Below, piece after piece: positions 1-10,041 of a stretch of DNA of 64,000 nucleotides (its first letter is position 1; each line of letters begins with the position of its first letter). Both the position numbers and the translations under genes were made by a program. Source of the stretch: Paenibacillus xylanexedens (GTDB taxonomy: Bacteria; Bacillota; Bacilli; Paenibacillales; Paenibacillaceae); the NCBI RefSeq assembly GCF_017874615.1, contig NZ_JAGIKV010000007.1, forward strand, positions 1 through 64,000, given 5' to 3'. The notes beneath the pieces are model-generated. The model ran no database searches and was not told the origin of the DNA. It worked only from the letters and a program-made list of their open reading frames with translations.

Positions 1-86
1 TTGAAGACGACGAGGTAGATAGGCTGGGGGTGGAAGTGCAGCAATGCATGGAGCTGACCAGTACTAATCGGTCGAGGGCTTATCCA
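1..86 (+). rRNA. 23S ribosomal RNA, 3' end only
   Basis: The first ~86 bases match the highly conserved 3' terminus of bacterial 23S rRNA, including the stretch reading GACCAGTACTAATCGGTCGA (51-75 area). The gene begins outside the window. A 5S gene and nine tRNAs follow on the same strand, as in a typical Firmicutes rrn operon. The exact 3' end is estimated from the conserved GGCTTATCC tail. Confidence 0.93.
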
Positions 87-167
87 ATAGCAAGTTCTAA
101 ATCGCATATTTCGTTTCGAATCTAGTTTTCAGAGAATAACACTCTGAAATGTAAGCTAAGCTATGCG

Positions 168-284
168 TTTGGTGGCGATGGCGGAGGGGTTCCACACGTA
201 CCCATCCCGAACACGACCGTTAAGCCCTCTAGCGCCGATGGTACTTGGACCGCAGGGTCCTGGGAGAGTAGGACGCCGCCAAGC
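168..284 (+). rRNA. 5S ribosomal RNA
   Basis: About 117 bases with the 5S hallmarks: terminal stem TTTGGTGGCG pairing with CGCCGCCAAG, the CCGAACACG loop and the GGGAGAGTAGGACG segment near the 3' end. It lies ~80 bases downstream of the 23S end and before the tRNA cluster. End positions may be off by a few bases. Confidence 0.93.
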
Positions 285-368
285 GAACTCTTTCATCATA
301 CATAGAAAACAGGATCTGCATGTTGATGTTGTACGATGAATTGCATTTGCAATGCAAATGCATATTAT

Positions 369-444
369 TCCCTGATAGCTCAGTTGGTAGAGCACTCGAC
401 TGTTAATCGAGTTGTCACAGGTTCGAGCCCTGTTCGGGGAGCCA
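369..444 (+). tRNA. tRNA-Asn (GTT)
   Basis: Full cloverleaf with a 7-bp acceptor stem TCCCTGA/TCGGGGA, anticodon loop CTGTTAA giving anticodon GTT, T-loop TTCGAGC and an encoded CCA end. It is the first tRNA after 5S. Confidence 0.96.
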
Positions 445-448
445 GTAA

Positions 449-520
449 GGCCCGTTGGTCAAGGGGTTAAGACACCTCCCTTTCACGGAGGTAACAGGGG
501 TTCGAATCCCCTACGGGTCA
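449..520 (+). tRNA. tRNA-Glu (TTC)
   Basis: Acceptor stem GGCCCGT/ACGGGTC, anticodon stem CCTCC/GGAGG with loop CTTTCAC giving anticodon TTC. The 3' CCA is not encoded; the discriminator is A520. It lies 4 bases after tRNA-Asn. Confidence 0.95.
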
Positions 521-526
521 TATTAT

Positions 527-602
527 GGAGGCTTAGCTCAGCTGGGAGAGCATCTGCCTTACAAGCAGAGGGTCGGGGGTTCGATCCCCTCAGCCTCCAC
601 CA
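527..602 (+). tRNA. tRNA-Val (TAC)
   Basis: Acceptor stem GGAGGCT/AGCCTCC, anticodon stem TCTGC/GCAGA with loop CTTACAA giving anticodon TAC. The CCA end is encoded. Confidence 0.96.
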
Positions 603-619
603 TATAAATTTTATAACGA

Positions 620-693
<74 letters not shown>

Positions 694-720
694 TTATACT
701 TTCCTTTGAGAAAGTGATCT

Positions 721-798
721 GGAACCGTGGTGTAGTTGGCCTAACATGCCTGCCTGTCACGCAGGAGATCGCGGGTTCGAATCCCGTCGGTTCCGCCA
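721..798 (+). tRNA. tRNA-Asp (GTC)
   Basis: Acceptor stem GGAACCG/CGGTTCC, anticodon stem CCTGC/GCAGG with loop CTGTCAC giving GTC. Discriminator G and encoded CCA. The G discriminator matters for reading the hisS T-box leader at 27271-27658. Confidence 0.96.
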
Positions 799-822
799 TT
801 TTTATATTTATTAATACCGTAT

Positions 823-897
823 GCGGAAGTGGCTCAGCGGTAGAGCATCGCCTTGCCAAGGCGAGGGTCGCGGGTTCGATTCCCGTCTTCCGCTCCA
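823..897 (+). tRNA. tRNA-Gly (GCC)
   Basis: Acceptor stem GCGGAAG/CTTCCGC, anticodon stem TCGCC/GGCGA with loop TTGCCAA giving GCC. CCA is encoded. Confidence 0.96.
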
Positions 898-904
898 TTA
901 TTTT

Positions 905-981
905 GCGCCCTTAGCTCAGCTGGATAGAGCGTTTGACTACGAATCAAAAGGCCGGGAGTTCGAATCTCTCAGGGCGCGCCA
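905..981 (+). tRNA. tRNA-Arg (ACG)
   Basis: Acceptor stem GCGCCCT/AGGGCGC, anticodon stem TTTGA/TCAAA with loop CTACGAA giving ACG, whose A34 is normally deaminated to inosine. CCA is encoded. Confidence 0.96.
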
Positions 982-997
982 TTATAACTTCAAATTT

Positions 998-1076
998 GCC
1001 GGCGTGGCGGAATGGCAGACGCGCTCGACTCAAAATCGAGTGGGAAACCGTGGAGGTTCGAGTCCTCTCGCCGGTA
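998..1076 (+). tRNA. tRNA-Leu (CAA)
   Basis: Acceptor stem GCCGGCG/CGCCGGT (first pair G-T), anticodon stem CTCGA/TCGAG with loop CTCAAAA giving CAA. The extra variable arm between anticodon and T stems (TGGGAAACCGT) fits a class II tRNA. No CCA is encoded. Confidence 0.93.
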
Positions 1077-1083
1077 TATATAA

Positions 1084-1157
1084 CGGGATGTAGCTCAGCT
1101 TGGTAGAGCACCTGGTTTGGGACCAGGGGGTCGCATGTTCAAATCGTGTCATCCCGA
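1084..1157 (+). tRNA. tRNA-Pro (TGG)
   Basis: Acceptor stem CGGGATG/CATCCCG, anticodon stem CCTGG/CCAGG with loop TTTGGGA giving TGG. The T stem is weakened by G-T pairing. CCA is not encoded. It is the last tRNA before the operon terminator. Confidence 0.94.
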
Positions 1158-1162
1158 TCTCT

Positions 1163-1198
1163 AAAAAACACTATTTAATTATAGATAGTGTTTTTTTT
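1163..1198 (+). terminator. rRNA/tRNA operon terminator
   Basis: AAAAACACTAT pairs with the downstream ATAGTGTTTTTT and is followed by a run of eight T. It sits right after tRNA-Pro. Between it and the next gene (1199-1368) I see no coding sequence or other clear signal. Confidence 0.88.
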
Positions 1199-1368
1199 AT
1201 ATTTATCTTTATAAGATTCTATAAATGCAGATTCGATATTAACTATGACAGATTCTCTAACATCACACATAACACATGCGGGTTCCCTCTTCAGACGATA
1301 AGTTAGTTGTGCATAAAGCCTCAATCTTTAGGTCACAATAGGTTTAAAAAGTGATAGAAGGGGTTCAT

Positions 1369-2061
1369 GTGAACACGTTTAACTTCAGAAAACAATTCAA
1401 GAGACGTTGGCGAAGGTGGAAACGAACAGTATGGATGACGGCAGCTTTGCTTGCAGTTACGATATTGGCTTACAGCGGGTTGTCCATCTCATCGGCGATT
1501 GAGCGTTTGCTGACGACTAATTTCAGTGAGGCAACGAGTGTGATGGGCCCTGTTACGCAGGAAACAAGATCTGAACAGGAGATTCAGGCGTTAGTAGAGC
1601 AACTTGATGCTGATCCGGATCATTTAACGAGTGTGGTTTTGGAAACACAGTACATCTGCGGAGTGGAGACAGAGCAGTTAGGCAAGATGGCTAGACCACA
1701 ATTGAAGATGCTGCTGGCTCAACATCCGGAATGGGATGCTACCGTTGGAACATCAGATGAACTGCGTCTGAAGCAAAGTGTAGATGACCTTTCACCGCTC
1801 TGTAAACAGCAGGCGTATATCAGCATAGATGCTGTAGGTAATCTTAATTTGTACGAGGGTAAGCCAGCAGAAGAGAAGGTCATTCGTACGTTCTTTCAGT
1901 TGGATGTGGGAACGTTGGAGAGTTCTTTGCCTGAAGGAGTACTGGAGCAATTGCAGCAGGGCATTCGGGTTCAGGACAAGGATGAGTATGATAGCGTAAT
2001 CTCTACGTTCAGTGACTATGCAGTGGATGAGGATCATCATTTAATCCGCAATGGCGGGTAA
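1369..2061 (+). CDS. bofC: BofC-family sporulation checkpoint protein
   Basis: A 230-residue protein with a basic N-terminus and one membrane-spanning or signal segment near residues 20-42. The C-terminal half matches the BofC fold, including the region around LNLYEGKPAEEKVIRTFFQ and the closing IRVQDKDEYDSVISTFSDYA. In Bacillus, BofC is made in the forespore and restrains the SpoIVB protease that signals pro-sigma-K processing. I chose the GTG at 1369 because GAAGGGG lies 5 bases upstream; an in-frame GTG at 1351 has no such site. It precedes ruvCAB, as in Bacillus, where bofC lies just upstream of ruvAB. No forespore promoter could be assigned with confidence. Confidence 0.82.
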   Translation: MNTFNFRKQFKRRWRRWKRTVWMTAALLAVTILAYSGLSISSAIERLLTTNFSEATSVMGPVTQETRSEQEIQALVEQLDADPDHLTSVVLETQYICGVETEQLGKMARPQLKMLLAQHPEWDATVGTSDELRLKQSVDDLSPLCKQQAYISIDAVGNLNLYEGKPAEEKVIRTFFQLDVGTLESSLPEGVLEQLQQGIRVQDKDEYDSVISTFSDYAVDEDHHLIRNGG

Positions 2062-2183
2062 TCCAATTGTCCTCATTTACAGTATTAAGCTGCTGAAGTA
2101 CTGAAAAGATGGTGGACAATAGCAATAGCATTGGTGGTTTGCGAAACGAAGTGATAGACCCCAAAATATGTGGAATGTTACGG

Positions 2184-2208
2184 AGGACATCGAAGAGATG
2201 TCCTTTTT
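2184..2208 (+). terminator. terminator after bofC
   Basis: AGGACATC and GATGTCCT form an 8-bp stem with a 5-base loop followed by TTTTT. It separates bofC from the ruvC operon. The 2062-2364 gap otherwise contains only the ruvC promoter. Confidence 0.85.
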
Positions 2209-2316
2209 GTCGTTTATACTAAAATAGTTGAAAATACGAATAAACAAGTAAAAAATCCGCGAATAAAGACGAGTAATCAGTTAGACAAAGTTTTTCCTGC
2301 CGCAGGGTCTATCTTT

Positions 2317-2325
2317 TGTTATAAT
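2317..2325 (+). promoter_or_regulatory. extended -10 promoter for ruvCAB
   Basis: TGTTATAAT is a consensus extended -10 (TG, one base, TATAAT) about 40 bases upstream of the ruvC start. No good -35 lies at the right distance, which fits an extended -10 promoter. Confidence 0.55.
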
Positions 2326-2364
2326 GAAATGAACGATACATATGTTCGCTTTTGTGAGGGAGAG

Positions 2365-2874
2365 ATGGTTTTGCGTTTTTTGGGAATTGACCCGGGGATT
2401 GCGATTGTTGGTTTTGGTTTTGTGGATAAAATCGGCAGTAAGGTGGTACCCGTACAATATGGATGTATTCAGACGGAAGCTCATACCCCTGAAGAGGAAC
2501 GGTTGCTTCACGTATATGAAGGTATGGTGCAATTGATTGATAAATACAAACCGGACGCAGTAGCGCTCGAGAAACTTTTTTTCAATCGTAACGTTACAAC
2601 AGCGATGTCTGTGAGTCAGGCTAGAGGCGTCATGGTTCTCGCTGCGGCACAGAAGGGTTTGCCTATTGCAGAATATACGCCAATGCAGATCAAGCAGGCT
2701 GTTGTGGGGTACGGTAAGGCGGAGAAGAAGCAAGTACAGGAGATGGTCAAAATGTTCTTGCGTCTTCAGGTCGTTCCTAAACCGGATGACGTAGCGGATG
2801 CATTGGCAGTAGCCGTGTGCCATGCACACTCTTATACATTAAATTCCAAGTTGAATGAGGTATTGCGAAAATGA
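2365..2874 (+). CDS. ruvC: Holliday junction resolvase RuvC
   Basis: A 169-residue endonuclease that cuts Holliday junctions made during recombination, acting with the RuvAB motor. The catalytic acidic residues are present: Asp9 in GIDPG, Glu69 in ALEKLFF, and Asp142 and Asp145 in KPDDVADALA. The ATG at 2365 follows GAGGGAG by about 5 bases. The in-frame extension upstream to 2170 crosses a terminator and promoter, so it is not coding. The stop overlaps the ruvA ATG by 4 bases (ATGA), implying coupled translation. Bacillus subtilis lacks RuvC and uses RecU, so this gene helps place the organism in the Paenibacillus group. Confidence 0.95.
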   Translation: MVLRFLGIDPGIAIVGFGFVDKIGSKVVPVQYGCIQTEAHTPEEERLLHVYEGMVQLIDKYKPDAVALEKLFFNRNVTTAMSVSQARGVMVLAAAQKGLPIAEYTPMQIKQAVVGYGKAEKKQVQEMVKMFLRLQVVPKPDDVADALAVAVCHAHSYTLNSKLNEVLRK

Positions 2875-3485
2875 TTGATTTTCTAAGAGGACAGTTCATT
2901 CATGTAGAGAATGATTATATTGTGCTGGATGTTCATGGTGTAGGGTATCGCGTATTCTGTCCGAATCCATTTGTGTTTGCGAAGCAAGAAGGAGAAATTA
3001 CCGTGTACACTCACCATCATGTGCGTGAGGATGCAATGTTGCTGTTTGGATTTGTGACACGGGATGAGCAACGTTTGTTCCGTAAACTGATTGAAGTATC
3101 TGGTATTGGTCCAAAAGTAGCGCTGGGCATACTCGCTGGGGGTACACCAGAACATGTGGTTACGGCGATTTACCAGGAGAATCTTACGTTCTTGACCAAA
3201 TTGCCAGGCATCGGCAAGAAGACTGCACAACGCATGATTCTTGATCTCAAGGATAAGCTGGACAGTTTTGGCGCGGCAACGTATGCAACAGGTTTGTTCG
3301 CTCCTCCATCGGAAGAGTCGGGAAGTGGTTCAGCCTGGGATGAGGCACGTGAAGGTCTCAAGGCACTTGGGTATACTGACAGTGAGCTTGATAAAGTGTG
3401 GCTCAAATTGAAAAAGGATGTTACTACAGCAGATTCCGTTGATGTGTTGATGAAAAAGGCGCTGCAAATGCTGTTTACGGGATAA
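2871..3485 (+). CDS. ruvA: Holliday junction branch migration protein RuvA
   Basis: A 204-residue protein of normal family length. It has the N-terminal OB-fold (residues ~1-62), paired helix-hairpin-helix motifs around SGIGPKVALGIL and LPGIGKKTAQRM, and a C-terminal domain III after an acidic/serine linker (~145-155) that contacts RuvB. RuvA tetramers grip the four-way junction and load the RuvB motor. It starts inside the ruvC stop codon and is followed by ruvB after ~55 bases, so the three form one operon. Confidence 0.96.
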   Translation: MIDFLRGQFIHVENDYIVLDVHGVGYRVFCPNPFVFAKQEGEITVYTHHHVREDAMLLFGFVTRDEQRLFRKLIEVSGIGPKVALGILAGGTPEHVVTAIYQENLTFLTKLPGIGKKTAQRMILDLKDKLDSFGAATYATGLFAPPSEESGSGSAWDEAREGLKALGYTDSELDKVWLKLKKDVTTADSVDVLMKKALQMLFTG

Positions 3486-3540
3486 TACAAATTGCATAAT
3501 ATAATATAGCTGTAGCCTGCAAAAAAAGGTAGGGATGAAC

Positions 3541-4551
3541 ATGGATGATCGGATTATTTCTGCGAACCTGATGATGGAGGACCAAAATGTTGAGTTGAGT
3601 CTTCGTCCCCGGTATCTGAATGAATATATCGGGCAAAATCAGGTGAAGGAAAATTTAAAGATATATATTGAAGCTGCTAAATTTCGTAATGAGGCATTGG
3701 ATCACGTTTTGTTATATGGACCACCTGGACTTGGTAAAACAACACTTGCAAACATTATTGCCAACGAATTGGGTGTTAATTTACGAACTACGTCAGGCCC
3801 GGCCATTGAACGCCCGGGTGATCTTGCAGCATTGTTAACCAATCTGCAGGAAGGCGATGTCTTGTTTATTGATGAGATTCATCGTTTGCATCGTACGGTT
3901 GAAGAAGTCATGTACCCTGCTATGGAAGATTCGGCATTAGATATTATGATTGGTAAAGGTCCAAGTGCACGTTCCGTTCGGCTGGATCTGCCGCCATTCA
4001 CTCTGATTGGGGCTACAACGCGTGCTGGCTTGCTGTCTGCGCCACTTCGAGACCGCTTTGGTGTTATCAGTCGCTTGGAATTCTATACGGTTGATGAGCT
4101 GGCTTACATCGTCTCACGATCTACAGAAATTTTGGGTGTGGAAATTGTGGGAGATGCTGCTGAAGAGATTGCATTACGCTCACGTGGGACACCAAGGATC
4201 GCGAACCGTTTGCTCAAACGAGTACGCGACTTTGCACAGGTACGTGGGGATGGGATTATAACGCAGACACTGGCGGAAGAAGCGCTGCAACGTCTCCAGA
4301 TAGATCCGCGTGGACTGGACGATATCGATCATAAGATGCTCAAATCTATGATCAACAGCTTCCGGGGAGGCCCGGTAGGCCTAGATACAATTGCCGCTAC
4401 AATCGGTGAAGAAAGTCAGACCATCGAGGATGTCTATGAACCATATCTGCTTCAGATTGGTATGATTCAGCGTACACCAAGGGGCAGGATCGTGACAGAT
4501 CTCGCCTATCATCATTTGGGTCTTCCTGTTCCACCAAGAGATGGGAAATAA
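3541..4551 (+). CDS. ruvB: Holliday junction DNA helicase RuvB
   Basis: A 336-residue AAA+ ATPase that drives branch migration. Walker [10 protein letters not shown], Walker B DEIHRLH, the sensor region GATTRAGLL and the C-terminal winged helix with [16 protein letters not shown] are all present. I prefer the ATG at 3541 (MDDRII) because AGGTAGGG ends about 6 bases before it and RuvB proteins normally start at this point; the ATG at 3535 abuts the ribosome site. It is the last of the ruvCAB group; the next gene is ~100 bases downstream. Confidence 0.96.
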   Translation: MDDRIISANLMMEDQNVELSLRPRYLNEYIGQNQVKENLKIYIEAAKFRNEALDHVLLYGPPGLGKTTLANIIANELGVNLRTTSGPAIERPGDLAALLTNLQEGDVLFIDEIHRLHRTVEEVMYPAMEDSALDIMIGKGPSARSVRLDLPPFTLIGATTRAGLLSAPLRDRFGVISRLEFYTVDELAYIVSRSTEILGVEIVGDAAEEIALRSRGTPRIANRLLKRVRDFAQVRGDGIITQTLAEEALQRLQIDPRGLDDIDHKMLKSMINSFRGGPVGLDTIAATIGEESQTIEDVYEPYLLQIGMIQRTPRGRIVTDLAYHHLGLPVPPRDGK

Positions 4552-4657
4552 TCGAACCTGTTGAGCATGCTCATTTGAACATTTATCATAAACATTGAAA
4601 TAATCACGTGTTAACCCGATATAAAGTGAAAGAAATGCATGGAGAGGAGTCTGATTT

Positions 4658-6745
4658 GTGGGAAAAGCAATACGAACGAAGAAGTGGAGTCGTCGATTGA
4701 AGGTACTGGCGGCAGCTCTTTTGACAGTGGGTTGTTTGCAAGTGCCCGCGTATGCAGCAGGAAATGATGGACAGACGATCCGGGTAGCCATGTTTGCGAA
4801 TCTGGGTAGTACGTATAAATCAACTACACCACTCATTACGCTTGAATCGACGGGACAATGGAGCATCCAATCGGAGAGTGGCGAAAATGTAAGCCTTCCG
4901 GCAGGACAAGTCCGTTTCAGTGCAGATGGATTCCGAGTGAAGGTGTTGGAAACAGCGGATTTTAAGGCAGCATCTGCAGCAGCAAAATTGTTGCAGGCAA
5001 CCGCGGATAAGCCGTTGCTGTTCACAACCTCTTTGAATGGAAATACGATATATCAGCTCTACACAGGCAACTATGCAACAGAGGCACTGGCTGGACAAGC
5101 TGTTACACGGGTACAAAAGGTAGCAGCAGCTCAATTGGCTGGTCAAAAGCCAGCTGTAACGGGAAGTAAACGCCTGTCTGCTGGAACCTATGGTTCGATT
5201 CAGGAAGCAGAGGCAGCACAAGCCAACCTTTTATCAGCAGGAGTTAGCAGTGTCTATCCAGTCCTTCAACTGAGTGGGGTAAGCCAAGCATACGCGGTAT
5301 GGGTGGGTGAAGCTTCAACGGATGCGGAATTAACCGCATTGAAGAACAGTGTGGAAGCCAAAGCTCCAGGGGTAAGCCTTTCACCTGTCAACAATAATGC
5401 AGGACTCATCATCCGTCAGGATGCAGGATTAAGTACGGATGCACTCAAAACAGCTCCGCATTACACCATTGCAGGTACTGGATCCAAAGCATTGGTACAA
5501 GGGAATGGCAATGGTATCAAAGTAGTGGAACGTTCTCAGCGTACGTATCGTGGAGATATGGAAATTAGCATCGTAAGTGGTGATCTGGCGTTGGTCAACG
5601 TTGTTCCACTGGAGCAATACCTGTACTCTGTCGTAGGGGCAGAGGTGTATTCCTCCTGGCCTGCTGAAGCTCTGAAAGTTCAAGCCGTAGCTGCGCGATC
5701 CTACGCGCTTCAACAGGGTGAACGTTTCAAAATTGCGAATGTCGTGGATACAACGCTCAGCCAAGCCTATAACGGGATTGGTTCGGAGAACGATAAAGTA
5801 ACCAGTGCAGTGGATGCAACTGCTGGAGAAGTGGTCAAGAGCGGTGGGAAAATCATTGAAGCTGTATTCTCCTCCAATGCTGGCGGCCAGACGGCTCATC
5901 CTTCTGAGGTATGGAACGGCGGAGCAGGTGTGTTCACCAATGTGGTTAGCTCAGGAGATACATCAGCCCAGGCAGGATTACATACGTGGTACCATGTGCT
6001 GCTGGGTACAGGCGTTAGCGGGTACATTCGTGAGGACAACATCAAAGAATTAACGACCAAGACCAATGCAGGACTGGCAAAAGTGACGGTAACGGCTCAG
6101 AATACCAATGTGCGCGCCGTTCCGTTAATTCAATCCACCGTTGAACCTGTAGCCAAAATGAATCCAGGCAACGAAGCTGTTGTACTGGCAAAAGTGGCTC
6201 AATCCAACGATTATGCTTGGGTGAGAGGACCTTTCACGTCTGCACAGTTGGTTAAATCTCTTCAGGGTAAAACAACAGCGTCTGTTCCTGCTTCAATCTC
6301 AACCTTGGAAGTGACCAAGCGCGGACCTTCCGGAAGAGCACTTGAAGTCACTGCCAATGGACAGGCTATGACGGTGAAATATGCCGATACATACCGCTCT
6401 GCGCTCGGTGGATTACCGAGCACTTTATTTGATATTGCAGGGACCGGAAGTTATACTGTATTAGGCGCTGACGGCAAAACAGCCAGTAAAACCGGCTCAA
6501 ATGGTGCCTCTGTATTGTCTTCTTCTGGCGCAGGAACATCATCCGGTAATGCACTTGTGGTTATGAGTGGTGATGGTCAAGCGAGAGCGGTGACGCAGGG
6601 TCAGACCTTCACGTTCATCGGTCAGGGCAATGGCCACGGACTGGGCTTGTCCCAATGGGGAGCCAAAGGCATGGCAGATGAAGGGTATGATTACCAGGCA
6701 ATATTGAAACACTATTATCAAAATGCGACTATTGTTAAGGAATGA
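4658..6745 (+). CDS. SpoIID/LytB-type cell wall protein with SPOR-like repeat
   Basis: A 695-residue secreted protein. Residues 1-33 form a signal peptide (RRLKVLAAALLTVGCLQVPA, cut near AYA). Residues ~170-235 look like a SPOR peptidoglycan-binding repeat. The SpoIID/LytB core runs from ~285; Glu329 in VVGAEVYSSW lies where SpoIID enzymes have their catalytic glutamate. The core is split by an SH3-like insert (~460-540, VTVTAQNTNVRAVP) and resumes at GQGNGHGLGLSQWG near the end. SpoIID proteins are lytic transglycosylases acting on denuded glycan during engulfment. Bacillus SpoIID is about half this length, so the true partner may be LytB or a sporulation variant. GTG start with GAGAGGAG 8 bases upstream. 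Closely followed by queA (6 bases). Confidence 0.85.
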   Translation: MGKAIRTKKWSRRLKVLAAALLTVGCLQVPAYAAGNDGQTIRVAMFANLGSTYKSTTPLITLESTGQWSIQSESGENVSLPAGQVRFSADGFRVKVLETADFKAASAAAKLLQATADKPLLFTTSLNGNTIYQLYTGNYATEALAGQAVTRVQKVAAAQLAGQKPAVTGSKRLSAGTYGSIQEAEAAQANLLSAGVSSVYPVLQLSGVSQAYAVWVGEASTDAELTALKNSVEAKAPGVSLSPVNNNAGLIIRQDAGLSTDALKTAPHYTIAGTGSKALVQGNGNGIKVVERSQRTYRGDMEISIVSGDLALVNVVPLEQYLYSVVGAEVYSSWPAEALKVQAVAARSYALQQGERFKIANVVDTTLSQAYNGIGSENDKVTSAVDATAGEVVKSGGKIIEAVFSSNAGGQTAHPSEVWNGGAGVFTNVVSSGDTSAQAGLHTWYHVLLGTGVSGYIREDNIKELTTKTNAGLAKVTVTAQNTNVRAVPLIQSTVEPVAKMNPGNEAVVLAKVAQSNDYAWVRGPFTSAQLVKSLQGKTTASVPASISTLEVTKRGPSGRALEVTANGQAMTVKYADTYRSALGGLPSTLFDIAGTGSYTVLGADGKTASKTGSNGASVLSSSGAGTSSGNALVVMSGDGQARAVTQGQTFTFIGQGNGHGLGLSQWGAKGMADEGYDYQAILKHYYQNATIVKE

Positions 6746-6751
6746 AACTAA

Positions 6752-7780
6752 ATGAATGTGAACTTATATGATTTTGAATTACCAGAGCAATTGATAGCAC
6801 AGACGCCGTTGCTTGATCGCACGGCATCCCGTTTGCTTACCTTGAACAAAGATAGTGGTGAGATTAATCATCAGACGTTTCCCGATATTATCGATTTTCT
6901 GAATCCCGGCGATACATTGATTCTGAATGATACACGTGTTCTACCAGCCCGCCTGTTCGGTACAAAAGAAGATACCGGAGCAAAAGCGGAAGTGTTATTG
7001 CTCAAAAATGTGGAAGGCGACAAGTGGGAAGCACTGGTTAAGCCGGGTAAAAAGCTGAAAGCCGGTTCGGTCATCGTATTCGGTGAGGAACTGAAGGCAA
7101 TCATTGAAGAAGAGGGCGAGATGGGGGCACGTACGCTTACGTTTACGTATGATGGAATCTTTCAAGAGATTCTGGACCGTCTGGGTGAGATGCCGTTGCC
7201 ACCTTATATCAAGGAGACATTGGATGACCGCGAACGGTATCAGACCGTGTATGCCAAGCATGAAGGATCGGCGGCTGCACCTACAGCGGGACTGCACTTT
7301 ACGGATGAATTGTTGGATCAGATTCGTGCCAAAGGTGTTAATGTGGCCTTCATCACGCTTCATGTAGGACTGGGAACATTCAGACCAATGTCGGTTGACG
7401 TTGTTGAAGATCATGTCATGCATGAGGAGTATTACTCCTTGTCACAAGAAACAGCAGACCTGATTAACCAGACCAAAGCGAATGGACACCGTGTTTTTGC
7501 GGTTGGGACTACGAGCTGCCGGACTTTGGAAACGGTAGGCAGCAAATTTGAAAATGGAATACTGCAAGCGAGTAGCGGATGGACCAGCATTTTCATCTAT
7601 CCGGGCTATTCCTTCAAAGTGATCGATGGGATGCTTACGAATTTTCATCTTCCGAAATCCACGTTGGTTATGTTGGTTAGTGCACTTGCAGGCAGGGAAC
7701 ATATTATGCAGGCATATGAGGAAGCCATCCAAGAGCAATACCGGTTCTTCAGCTTCGGCGATGCCATGTTGATATATTAG
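6752..7780 (+). CDS. queA: S-adenosylmethionine:tRNA ribosyltransferase-isomerase QueA
   Basis: A 342-residue enzyme that transfers and rearranges the ribosyl part of SAM onto 7-aminomethyl-7-deazaguanine in tRNA, giving epoxyqueuosine at position 34 of GUN anticodons. Family signatures are seen, such as [11 protein letters not shown] near residue 55 and the [14 protein letters not shown] and [10 protein letters not shown] blocks. Length is typical. TAAGGA precedes the ATG. It lies between the SpoIID-type gene and tgt, so the two queuosine steps are encoded together, matching the substrate tRNA-Asn and tRNA-Asp genes in this same window. Confidence 0.97.
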   Translation: MNVNLYDFELPEQLIAQTPLLDRTASRLLTLNKDSGEINHQTFPDIIDFLNPGDTLILNDTRVLPARLFGTKEDTGAKAEVLLLKNVEGDKWEALVKPGKKLKAGSVIVFGEELKAIIEEEGEMGARTLTFTYDGIFQEILDRLGEMPLPPYIKETLDDRERYQTVYAKHEGSAAAPTAGLHFTDELLDQIRAKGVNVAFITLHVGLGTFRPMSVDVVEDHVMHEEYYSLSQETADLINQTKANGHRVFAVGTTSCRTLETVGSKFENGILQASSGWTSIFIYPGYSFKVIDGMLTNFHLPKSTLVMLVSALAGREHIMQAYEEAIQEQYRFFSFGDAMLIY

Positions 7781-7814
7781 TATAACGGTATAACGATTAA
7801 CTTTTAGAGGATGA

Positions 7815-8960
<1,146 letters not shown>

Positions 8961-9027
8961 TTGAGTTTTTGAGGAAACCGGCGTAACAAGAAATATCTGT
9001 ATGTATAGTCGATAAGGGGGAGTTTGA

Positions 9028-9339
9028 ATGTTCCAGGGAATGACTCTAGCAGGAGCGCAAGGCGGTGGAATCGTATCTTTGATTGTACCTTTGGTACTCA
9101 TGGTTGCGATTTTCTACTTCTTGATGATTCGTCCACAGAACAAAAAGCAAAAGCAACGGAATTCGATGCTGAGCCAATTGAAAAAGGGCGATAAAATTGT
9201 AACGATTGGTGGTCTTCACGGTACGATCGCTGAGATTACGGACGATGTGGTTGTATTGCGTGTAAACGATGTAACTAAGCTTACATTTGACCGTAATGCA
9301 ATCAGCACGGCTGTAGCTCGTGATACCGCTGTTGAATAG
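9028..9339 (+). CDS. yajC: preprotein translocase accessory protein YajC
   Basis: A 103-residue protein with one N-terminal membrane span (residues ~10-30, IVSLIVPLVLMVAIFYFLMI), the family mark RPQNKKQKQ right after it, and the small cytoplasmic domain with GDKIVTIGGLHGTI. YajC joins the SecDF complex. It stands after tgt as in many bacteria; here secD and secF are ~3.6 kb away with their own promoter. Strong GGGGGAG ribosome site. Confidence 0.95.
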   Translation: MFQGMTLAGAQGGGIVSLIVPLVLMVAIFYFLMIRPQNKKQKQRNSMLSQLKKGDKIVTIGGLHGTIAEITDDVVVLRVNDVTKLTFDRNAISTAVARDTAVE

Positions 9340-9388
9340 TTACTGTAACATAGAATAACGAGGATGCGTTTGTGGCGTATTCCCTAGT

Positions 9389-9428
9389 AGAGAACCGGAA
9401 CTCCTTGGAGATCCGGTTCTCTTTTTTT
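9389..9428 (+). terminator. terminator after yajC
   Basis: AGAGAACCGGA pairs with TCCGGTTCTCT, 12-base loop, then seven T. It closes the queA-tgt-yajC group. Confidence 0.92.
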
Positions 9429-9465
9429 GATTTATGAGGAAAGGTCGATGTTCTTTACCAGTCAG

Positions 9466-9858
9466 CTAGGAGCGATGCGTATTAACACCGAACATGCCAC
9501 CGAGAGCTGAAATGAAGAAAGCGCTAAGCAGTTGTAAACTATCTTTCCAATTAAACGAAGCATCCAGCGCGAGAAATCCGATCAACAGCACAAGGAGTCC
9601 ATATACGATTCCGGTAATGCCTCCGTAGTACCATCCTTTTTCACCAGAACGTTTGCCTGCGACAAAACCACCAACCAATAATGACAAGCCATGAACAACA
9701 TAGGTATACAACGAGAGGTCCTGTTCCCGCATTCCGCTCATCCAGAGAAACAAGGAGAGAATAAATGCCCCGATAAACATCCATACAAAAGCCTGACAGA
9801 GGCCTGACAGAATCGGATTGGACACTCGAAACGAAACCAAGCGGCGGATCAATTGCAT
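9466..9858 (-). CDS. TIGR04086-type small membrane protein
   Basis: A 130-residue protein with four hydrophobic segments (about residues 18-42, 52-68, 78-98 and 105-125) and a short basic N-terminus. Segment pattern, glycine-rich VVHGLSLLVGGFVAGKRSGEKGWYYGG and its site next to yajC match the uncharacterised TIGR04086 family (YrzE-like). Function unknown. It is encoded opposite its neighbours. Confidence 0.7.
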   Translation of the reverse strand: MQLIRRLVSFRVSNPILSGLCQAFVWMFIGAFILSLFLWMSGMREQDLSLYTYVVHGLSLLVGGFVAGKRSGEKGWYYGGITGIVYGLLVLLIGFLALDASFNWKDSLQLLSAFFISALGGMFGVNTHRS

Positions 9859-10041
9859 GAAGCAACCCCCTTGTACAAGTTATAAGTTAATACAGTGTAT
9901 GGTCAAGCCTTCGGACTTATGAACTGTTTTCCATTAAATGAACGGATTATTTCTGCATGAGCATGTAAGGTTCAGGTCAAAATAGGGATTACACTACCCA
10001 GCTAACTGTTAAAAACTCAGTTTCGAAGGAGGACCCCTGTT

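Noticed and set aside
2170-2364. 65-codon N-terminal extension of ruvC
   Set aside because: It begins before the bofC terminator and crosses the ruvC promoter. RuvC proteins start at the GIDPG region.
2281-2829. 182-codon minus-strand frame opposite ruvC
   Set aside because: ruvC has all its catalytic residues; the reverse frame has no motif and crosses the ruvC promoter.
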